Source: Chitinophaga pinensis
Lineage (GTDB): Bacteria > Bacteroidota > Bacteroidia > UKL13-3
Length of the DNA stretch: 7,276 nt
Direction: 5' to 3'
Assembly (NCBI GenBank): GCA_945875195.1
Contig: CAMCJW010000145.1
Span: 1-7,276, forward strand
Made by a program: the position numbers and the translations under genes. The notes under the pieces are model-generated. The model made no database searches. It was not told where the DNA came from and worked only from the letters and a program-made list of their open reading frames with translations. Numbering within the stretch: the stretch's first letter is position 1; each line of letters opens with the position of its first letter. Below, piece after piece: positions 1 through 5,116 of this stretch.

Positions 1-293
1 TATCTCGTGGAATTGATGTAGATGGGATTGACCTTGTGGTAAACTTCGACGTGCCACCTGATCCAGAAGATTACGTTCACCGAATTGGCCGTACTGCCAG
101 AGCCGAAACAAAGGGCACTGCAATAACTTTTATCAATGAAAAAGACCAACGCAGGTTTCATGCTATTGAGGGCCTAATTGAGCGCGAAATTCCCAAAACA
201 CCACTTCCTGCTTCATTAGGAGTTGCGCCAATATACTCCCCTCGCACTTCCAAACCAGAACACAAACGAACCTTCAAAAGCAAAAGGAAATAG
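1..293 (+). CDS. rhlE: DEAD-box RNA helicase, RhlE type, C-terminal fragment (5' end outside window)
   Basis: This is the last ~97 codons of an ATP-dependent RNA helicase of the DEAD-box superfamily 2, which remodels RNA duplexes (cold adaptation, ribosome assembly, RNA decay). The frame is open from the window edge (first full codon at 3) and reads SRGIDVDGIDLVVNFDVP, which is helicase motif V. PEDYVHRIGRTARA follows, which is motif VI, whose arginines contact ATP across the RecA-domain cleft. After motif VI come the end of the second RecA-like domain and a short tail (IEREIPKTPLPASLG), ending in a basic stretch KRTFKSKRK that probably helps bind RNA. The short basic tail and the IExxIxKxPLPxxLG pattern fit RhlE-like proteins better than the longer DeaD/CsdA type. 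A GTG at 36 could be mistaken for a start, but the conserved motif begins upstream. It is richer in GC (about 49% in the first 120 bases) than the genes to its right. Confidence 0.9.
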   Translation, partial: SRGIDVDGIDLVVNFDVPPDPEDYVHRIGRTARAETKGTAITFINEKDQRRFHAIEGLIEREIPKTPLPASLGVAPIYSPRTSKPEHKRTFKSKRK

Positions 294-333
294 CTTTTTA
301 TGGCATGTTTCGCCCTGGTGGATGATTTTAAAC

Positions 334-423
334 TCTGAATTCTGAATTCAAAATTCTGAATTAAAAGACCTTCAATTTTATTTCTATCTCTTGTCTGCTT
401 GCGCAGCCAATTCAGAATTCAGA
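334..423. repeat. Inverted array of 7-bp units (TCTGAAT / ATTCAGA)
   Basis: The left arm (334-361) is four consecutive heptamers: TCTGAAT, TCTGAAT, the variant TCAAAAT, and TCTGAAT. The right arm (410-423) is two copies of the reverse complement, ATTCAGA. Positions 334-348 are exactly complementary to 409-423 (15 bp), with a 60-nt spacer. A second register pairs 351-362 with 416-427 (12 bp), so two alternative stems are possible. The inner spacer has a small CTGC/GCAG hairpin (395-406). It lies between the helicase stop and the ATPase start and contains no reading frame of note. A long hairpin acting on mRNA 3' ends, a protein-binding array, or a genome-wide dispersed repeat are all possible. 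No T-run follows the right arm, so a classical intrinsic terminator is unlikely. Confidence 0.75.
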
Positions 424-431
424 ATTTGTCC

Positions 432-439
432 TATCTTTG
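432..439 (+). promoter_or_regulatory. Candidate -7 promoter element for the ATPase gene
   Basis: TATCTTTG matches the Bacteroidota primary-sigma -7 consensus TAnnTTTG at every defined position and lies 17 nt before the ATPase ATG. It would give a leader of roughly 10 nt. No TTG or TTTG -33 element is present 17-23 nt upstream; that space is occupied by the right arm of the inverted heptamer repeat, which could therefore affect promoter access. Support is the -7 match only. Confidence 0.4.
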
Positions 440-456
440 AATAGACATTACGCATT

Positions 457-2949
457 ATGATTGAATCTAAAAGCATGCTCGGTTTAAACGATCAAGAGGT
501 AATTTTATCAAGGCAGAAAAACGGTTCAAACAAATTAACTGTTGAAGATAAAAATCACTTCTTTAAAGCAATTTTAGCAGTTGTATTAGAGCCACTCTTT
601 TTGATCCTAGTAGGTGTGGCAATTATCTATTTTGTTTTGGGTCAGAACAAAGAAGCCTTCCTCATGGTTGGAGCCCTTATTATAGTATCTGGCATTTCAA
701 TATTTCAAGAGCAAAAAAGTAGGACAGCAGTTGCGGCACTTAAGAAATTAAGTAACCCCAAGGCAAGAGTGATTCGCAATGGATTGGAGCAAGAGATTAT
801 ATCCGATGAATTGGTTATTGGTGATTTGCTCAAAGTGGCCGACGGCAGCCTGATACCGGCCGATGCAGAGATAATTTTATTGAACGACTTTTCTGTAAAC
901 GAAAGTATTTTAACTGGAGAGTCGTTGCCAATTTTAAAAAGTTTAGCAACAGAGAATAATAAAATATTTCAAGGCACCTTGGTTTTAACAGGCTCTTGTG
1001 TGGCAAGGGTTATTGCAGTTGGAAATAACACCACTTTAGGTAAAATAGGAAAAGCAATTGGAGAGGTGGTAGTTGAAAAAACGCCCCTTCAAATTCAGAT
1101 TCATACTTTTGTAAAGTACATGATATTCGTAGGTGCCATTGCCTTTGTATTTGTGTTTGGAATCAACTATTTCCTTTCTCGAGATATTTTAAATGCCTTG
1201 TTGCATGCACTTACCTTAGCCATGTCTATTATACCTGAAGAAATTCCAGTTGCACTGAGTACATTTATGGCTTTGGGTGCTTACAGGATGTATCAAAATA
1301 AGGTAATAGTGCGCAATGCAAATACCGTTGAAACCCTTGGTGCAGCTACTGTTATTTGTGTTGATAAAACAGGAACACTCACAGAAAATAGAATGGAGTT
1401 AGCTGCCATTTATGAATTTGATTCAAATAAACTATTTGATTATACCAAAGAAAAGGCTTCCTATAATGAGGTAATTAATTATGCATTGTGGTCGTCGGAA
1501 ACCGATCCATTTGATAACATGGAAAAGTCAATCCATGATTTATATGCCAGTGTTACGCCACACGATCAAAGAGCCGAATTTGATTTGGTACATGAATATC
1601 CTTTGGCCGGCAATCCTCCTATCATGACCCATGTTTTTCAAAACAAAGCTGGTGAGAAAATAATTGCAGTAAAAGGAAGTGTAGAAGGGGTAATTAGGCA
1701 AAGTAATTTGGCTGTTGAAGAGCTGGTGAAAATTCATGATCAGGTGAATTTACTGACTCAAAAAGGGTATAGAATTTTAGGCGTAGGATGTGTTGAAAAT
1801 AACGCCATGGCCTTGCCCAATACGCAAGAAGAATTTAAGTTTAAGTTCATGGGTTTATTAGCATTTTATGATCCTCCTCGTAAAAATATTCAAAGTGTTT
1901 TGCAGCATTTTTATGATGCAGGAATTCAGGTAAAAATGATTACAGGAGACCATACTCAAACTGCTGTTTCCATAGCCAATCAAGTACAATTAAAATTGGA
2001 AGGTGCTGTTTTAAATGGAGCAGAAGTAATGGTAATGGATCAAACGGAATTGGCTCAAAAAGTTAAAACAACTAACTTATTTGCACGCATGTTTCCTGAG
2101 GCCAAATTAAAAATAATTGAGGCTTTAAAATCCAACGGAGAAATTGTGGCCATGACTGGCGATGGCGTGAATGATGGTCCGGCTTTAAAAGCAGCGCATA
2201 TTGGTATTGCTATGGGTTTAAGGGGGAGTGAGGTTGCTAGAAATACCGCCTCATTAATTATTGTAGATGATGATTTGAGTCACATGGTTGAGGCCATTGC
2301 ATTAGGACGAAGAATTTATGAAAACCTAAAAAAAGCGATTCGTTATATCCTTTCAATTCATATTCCAATTATCCTTATTGTTAGCTTACCATTTTTATTT
2401 TTTGATCCAGGATTTGAAATCTTTACGCCTGTGCATGTAATATTTTTAGAACTCATTATGGGGCCAACTTGTTCCATTATTTTTGAGAATGAACCTATTG
2501 AAGTTAATGCTATGAAGCAAAAACCACGTAAAAATACATATTCATTTTTTAGTTTTTATGAAATACGAATGAGTATTATACAAGGTCTTTTAATAACAGT
2601 TTCTTGCTTTGGAATGGGTATTTATTTTAATTCTTTAAATGCTTCAGACGAGTTGATTCGAACTAGCATTTTTGCTACTCTTGTTTTTAGTAATTTGTTT
2701 TTAACCCTCGTTAACCGATCGTTTGAGCAATCTGTGTTAAAAAGTTTTGCCCAAAAAAACCGACTCATTCCACTAATACTAAGCGTATCCTTATTCTTAT
2801 TGTTTATAAGTATTTATTCGGCACCTATTCAATCTATTTTTGAATTTGAGATTTTAAACTGGCAACAATTCTTATTTTGTTTATTAGCAGCTTTTGTTGG
2901 GGTTTTTTGGATTGAGTTACATAAGTTAATTTTTGTAAGAGCTATTTAA
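457..2949 (+). CDS. P-type cation-transporting ATPase (P2-like, PEEIP subfamily, ion unknown)
   Basis: An 830-residue inner-membrane pump that couples ATP hydrolysis to cation transport through a phospho-aspartate intermediate. Visible in order: N-terminal cation-ATPase region (about 5-60); M1 (about 39-61) and M2 (about 67-84); actuator domain with TGES (153-156); M3 (about 220-240); M4 with PEEIP (260-264); phosphorylation motif DKTGTLTE with D303; nucleotide-binding KGSVE (406-410); MITGDH (494-499); hinge TGDGVND (567-573); M5 (about 628-649), M6 (about 658-682) and four more C-terminal membrane segments. Every catalytic motif is intact, so the pump should be active. Compared with SERCA calcium pumps, Glu309 is kept (E261), but the M5/M6 ligands Asn768, Glu771, Thr799 and Asp800 appear as H635, I638, M668 and G669, so calcium specificity should not be assumed. 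It is shorter than typical P2A pumps (about 880-1000). No Shine-Dalgarno precedes the ATG. It stands alone between two gaps. Confidence 0.93.
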   Translation: MIESKSMLGLNDQEVILSRQKNGSNKLTVEDKNHFFKAILAVVLEPLFLILVGVAIIYFVLGQNKEAFLMVGALIIVSGISIFQEQKSRTAVAALKKLSNPKARVIRNGLEQEIISDELVIGDLLKVADGSLIPADAEIILLNDFSVNESILTGESLPILKSLATENNKIFQGTLVLTGSCVARVIAVGNNTTLGKIGKAIGEVVVEKTPLQIQIHTFVKYMIFVGAIAFVFVFGINYFLSRDILNALLHALTLAMSIIPEEIPVALSTFMALGAYRMYQNKVIVRNANTVETLGAATVICVDKTGTLTENRMELAAIYEFDSNKLFDYTKEKASYNEVINYALWSSETDPFDNMEKSIHDLYASVTPHDQRAEFDLVHEYPLAGNPPIMTHVFQNKAGEKIIAVKGSVEGVIRQSNLAVEELVKIHDQVNLLTQKGYRILGVGCVENNAMALPNTQEEFKFKFMGLLAFYDPPRKNIQSVLQHFYDAGIQVKMITGDHTQTAVSIANQVQLKLEGAVLNGAEVMVMDQTELAQKVKTTNLFARMFPEAKLKIIEALKSNGEIVAMTGDGVNDGPALKAAHIGIAMGLRGSEVARNTASLIIVDDDLSHMVEAIALGRRIYENLKKAIRYILSIHIPIILIVSLPFLFFDPGFEIFTPVHVIFLELIMGPTCSIIFENEPIEVNAMKQKPRKNTYSFFSFYEIRMSIIQGLLITVSCFGMGIYFNSLNASDELIRTSIFATLVFSNLFLTLVNRSFEQSVLKSFAQKNRLIPLILSVSLFLLFISIYSAPIQSIFEFEILNWQQFLFCLLAAFVGVFWIELHKLIFVRAI

Positions 2950-3003
2950 TTATTATTTTTATAATGATAAGTTTGACGATTTTTTAGGAAAAGTAATTTT
3001 TCT
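2949..3003 (+). terminator. Weak AT-rich hairpins after the ATPase gene, possible terminator
   Basis: Two short hairpins follow the ATPase stop. ATTAT/ATAAT around a TTTT loop (2952-2965) extends to 8 pairs including one G-T across 2949-2968. AGGAAAA/TTTTTCT (2986-2992 with 2997-3003, one G-T pair) closes on a GTAA loop of GNRA type. Neither is GC-rich. A six-T run (2980-2985) separates them, and a long T tract lies further downstream. They may end ATPase transcription, but the stems are weak and such structures are common by chance in AT-rich sequence. Confidence 0.2.
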
Positions 3004-3004
3004 G

Positions 3005-3037
3005 TTGCATTCTAATTTTTTTTTTTTTATAAATTTG
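3005..3037 (+). promoter_or_regulatory. Candidate Bacteroidota promoter for the surface-protein operon
   Basis: TTG at 3005-3007 could serve as the -33 element. TAAATTTG at 3030-3037 matches the -7 consensus TAnnTTTG at all defined positions. The spacer is 22 nt, within but towards the long end of the range I recall for this phylum (about 17-23). Transcription would start near 3043-3045, leaving a leader of about 42 nt before the ATG at 3087. Most of the spacer is a 13-T tract, and the last four bases of the -7 element are also the first four of a 14-bp palindrome. Confidence 0.5.
3016..3028. repeat. Poly-T tract (13 T) inside the promoter spacer
   Basis: Thirteen consecutive T residues, the longest homopolymer in the window, lie between the proposed -33 and -7 elements. 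Tracts of this length tend to change by one or two bases during replication, and a change here would alter the spacing of the two promoter elements. A simple bent or flexible A/T tract that helps the promoter is the plainer alternative. Confidence 0.85.
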
Positions 3038-3047
3038 ATTAATCAAA
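3034..3047. promoter_or_regulatory. 14-bp perfect palindrome TTTGATTAATCAAA, possible operator
   Basis: TTTGATTAATCAAA reads identically on both strands and overlaps the 3' half of the proposed -7 element, so a dimeric repressor binding here would block the promoter or its start site. It lies about 40 nt before the first surface-protein gene. No regulator is encoded in the window, and the site does not match an operator I can name. AT-rich palindromes can arise by chance, so an operator role is inference. Confidence 0.35.
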
Positions 3048-3086
3048 AAACAAATCAATTTTAAACAATATCTTAATAAATATTCT

Positions 3087-4265
3087 ATGAAAAAATTAGC
3101 TTTAAAAACCTGCCTATTACTAATCTTACTTCAAGCATCTATTATTACAAATGCCCAAACCTGGGATTTAGTAGGAAATGCCGCCACAGGTTCAGAAAAA
3201 TTAGGCACAACGACAGCAATTGATTTAAATGTTTATACCAACAATTTACTTCGTCTTACCCTAAAAAAGGATGGTATTTTAGGCTTGGGTACAAGCTCTC
3301 CTAGTGGAATTCAAGAAATTTTTTATTGCCCCAATAACCAAGTATCTCAAAATGGGTTTGTGGTAACAAAGTTTAATTGTGCCTCAAATAACGGGAGCCA
3401 AAATGGGGGAGGAACAGAATTACCATATCCTATTGATGGTGGTGGACAAGTGTTAACTGATTTTGTTCCGCCTATTAATTATTACACGGGTAATTATTCT
3501 ACAGTAAGTACCCCATTATTTGGTACCAATGCTCCTTTGCTTTGGGCTAGAAACGAGGAAACTAATATGGGGCCAAGTGGGAATACTTTTAATAGCAAAT
3601 TCCTTGTGATGCCCGATGGGAAAACAGGTATCAACACAGCCAACCCGCGTGCGTCAATAGATATACTTGCACCAAATTTCCAAAACCAAGCAGTAGCTAT
3701 TTTTGGAGCCATGGCCTTGGGTACAAATAAATCTTTACCAAATGGTTTGAATCAATTTTATACCAAGCAAATTCAAGTGGTACCGAATTTATCTGAAAAT
3801 GGTTTTAATCGTGTAAGCCAATTAAATGATCAAGGTATATTTTTTAGCGATGGCAAAGGAGCTCTTGGTGCAAACCTCGAAGGTGCTTTGGTACTTGCTC
3901 CTTGGTCCAATAACAATTCACCTGTGGTAGGAGGGATGCGCATGGACGCTTTTGGTAATACAGAGTTTCATGGATCGGTTAGAGCCACTAAAATAAATGT
4001 AAACGCCCAATGGTGGAGCGACTTTGTATTTGAAAAGAACTATAAACTCTTAAGTCTTCTAGAATTACAAACCTTTATAACAGAACAAAAACACTTACCA
4101 AATTTACCAAGTGAAAAAGAGGTTTTGAAGAATGGAATTGATATTGCCGAAATGCAAGCCAAACAACTTCAAAAAATTGAAGAATTGACACTTTACATCC
4201 TTAACCTCCAAAAACAAATTGATGCTTTATCAGAAAGAATAAAGGAGAATGGTGATGGGAAATAA
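3087..4265 (+). CDS. Secreted surface protein with tail-fibre-like, coiled-coil C-terminal domain
   Basis: A 392-residue exported protein of unknown function. MKKLALKTCLLLILLQASII followed by TNAQ is a type I signal peptide, with cleavage expected after Q24. The mature start has a repeat pattern common in Bacteroidota surface proteins: W-x-L-x-G-N, then LGTTTAIDLNVYTNNLLRLT (39-58), then GILGLGTSSPS (63-73). A second, weaker copy is GKTGINTANPRASIDIL (178-194). The centre is rich in Gly and Asn (for example 98-110). From about 300 the sequence is a phylum-typical C-terminal module: WWSDFVFEKNYKL (309-321), HLPNLPSEKEV (336-346), EMQAKQLQKIEELTLYILNL (355-374), then a predicted coiled coil to about 387. 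This suggests an oligomeric fibre-like protein; resemblance to phage tail-fibre ends is inference. It ends without a recognisable type IX secretion signal. The start has no Shine-Dalgarno. It is the first gene of the probable three-gene operon and overlaps the next by 11 nt. Confidence 0.85.
   Translation: MKKLALKTCLLLILLQASIITNAQTWDLVGNAATGSEKLGTTTAIDLNVYTNNLLRLTLKKDGILGLGTSSPSGIQEIFYCPNNQVSQNGFVVTKFNCASNNGSQNGGGTELPYPIDGGGQVLTDFVPPINYYTGNYSTVSTPLFGTNAPLLWARNEETNMGPSGNTFNSKFLVMPDGKTGINTANPRASIDILAPNFQNQAVAIFGAMALGTNKSLPNGLNQFYTKQIQVVPNLSENGFNRVSQLNDQGIFFSDGKGALGANLEGALVLAPWSNNNSPVVGGMRMDAFGNTEFHGSVRATKINVNAQWWSDFVFEKNYKLLSLLELQTFITEQKHLPNLPSEKEVLKNGIDIAEMQAKQLQKIEELTLYILNLQKQIDALSERIKENGDGK
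4241..4247 (+). promoter_or_regulatory. Shine-Dalgarno site that decides the lipoprotein gene start
   Basis: AAAGGAG lies inside the end of the upstream gene. It ends 1 nt before the ATG at 4249, 4 nt before a GTG at 4252 and 7 nt before the ATG at 4255. The 7-nt spacing is the workable one, so 4255 is the preferred start. It is the only clear Shine-Dalgarno I find ahead of a gene in this window and suggests translation is re-initiated as ribosomes finish the preceding gene. Confidence 0.55.
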
Positions 4266-5109
4266 AATACAATGGTCTCTTTTTTTTATATGTTTTCTTT
4301 TATTCATTTCATGTTGTAAAGATAAAACCTGCATGGATGCAAGCAATCCAGCATGTGAAAATTATAATCCATGTTGGGATAAAGTTGCTGTTTCGGCTGA
4401 TTTTGAAATGAGTGAAATTTATAATTTTGTGTTGCCAGAACCCTTAGAGCAGTTTAATCCAGATGTTGCATTTAGAAGGTCAAAAATTGGATTTAGACCC
4501 ACTAATTTTGTTTGGGCAGATACCTCCAATTATACTTTTACTTGGCACTTAGGTAGGGAAATAATTAATGAACCCATCTTTACCCGCGATTTTAGTGATA
4601 CCAAACTCACAAGTGAAAACAATATTTTAATTTCTTTAGTGGTCCAAAAAAAGAGCTATTCTAACTGTTACGGACCAGGTAATTCTAGAGACTCTACAAG
4701 TAAATTTATTAAGTTAGTTGATGGTCCTTGCCAATACCTAACCCATGGCGATTTTAAAGTGCTTTTTGACGGAGAAAAAGATAGTGTAATTATTGGAGTT
4801 CGAAATTGGAAAATTATAGGGCCGCCTTCTCAAGGGTTTCCTATCATTGATACCTGTGTCTTTGGTGAAAGTGATATTCAATATATTGGTTTTGATAGAA
4901 CCAAGAGCAAAATTGATACTTTTTTTTATGCCAATGATATTCAATTTAATTCAAAGATTTATATCCAAGGAGGCGGTTATAGTGGGGAACCATATTCTGG
5001 TATATTTGAAGTCAATCCAATTCAAATGACGGTTAAAGGAACCTATTCGATTAATAGCTCGTTGACCAATCAGCCAAGTTTTAGATTTAATGGAAGGAAA
5101 ATTAATTAA
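4255..5109 (+). CDS. Lipoprotein with Cys-rich N terminus and PKD-like region
   Basis: A 284-residue envelope lipoprotein of unknown function. GNKIQWSLFFICFLLFISC is a type II signal sequence whose lipobox FISC places the lipidated cysteine at 20; C21 follows directly. The early mature region has a compact cysteine motif, TCMDASNPACENYNPC (25-40), of the CxDxxNPxCxNYxPC kind I recognise in Bacteroidota lipoproteins, probably disulfide-bonded. Residues about 80-165 (YTFTWHLGREIINEP ... ILISLVVQKKSYSNC) resemble a PKD-like beta-sandwich (TWxxG, then a V-x-L-x-V strand), inferred from pattern only. The remainder is beta-rich, ending YSINSSLTNQPSFRFNGRKI. An in-frame ATG at 4249 would add two residues; 4255 is chosen for its ribosome-site spacing. 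The start overlaps the upstream gene by 11 nt and the stop lies 7 nt before the next start, which implies co-transcription. Two T8 tracts (4280-4287 and 4920-4927) lie inside the gene. Confidence 0.85.
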   Translation: MGNKIQWSLFFICFLLFISCCKDKTCMDASNPACENYNPCWDKVAVSADFEMSEIYNFVLPEPLEQFNPDVAFRRSKIGFRPTNFVWADTSNYTFTWHLGREIINEPIFTRDFSDTKLTSENNILISLVVQKKSYSNCYGPGNSRDSTSKFIKLVDGPCQYLTHGDFKVLFDGEKDSVIIGVRNWKIIGPPSQGFPIIDTCVFGESDIQYIGFDRTKSKIDTFFYANDIQFNSKIYIQGGGYSGEPYSGIFEVNPIQMTVKGTYSINSSLTNQPSFRFNGRKIN

Positions 5110-5116
5110 CAACAAG

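Noticed and set aside
334..423. Terminal inverted repeats of a small mobile element
   Set aside because: The 60-nt interior holds no gene, and no target-site duplication is apparent; too small to call even as a miniature element without further copies.
334..427. CRISPR array
   Set aside because: Units are only 7 bp with no regular spacers, and the copies face each other rather than repeating in one direction with spacers.
1540..1737. Antisense open frame of 65 codons inside the ATPase gene
   Set aside because: It lies wholly opposite the nucleotide-binding domain of a well-conserved gene and has no recognisable motif or upstream signal.
457..2949. Naming the pump as a calcium ATPase
   Set aside because: Overall family similarity fits P2 pumps, but most calcium ligands in M5 and M6 are not conserved, so ion specificity is left open.
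3494..3712. Antisense open frame of 72 codons inside the fibre-like protein gene
   Set aside because: It is opposite a confident coding region; the composition fits a mirror of the sense codons.
4738..4944. Antisense open frame of 68 codons inside the lipoprotein gene
   Set aside because: Shadow of the sense frame with no start context or conserved pattern.
4847..5029. Same-strand frame of 60 codons in another frame of the lipoprotein gene
   Set aside because: Entirely nested in the real gene, low complexity, no ribosome-binding site.
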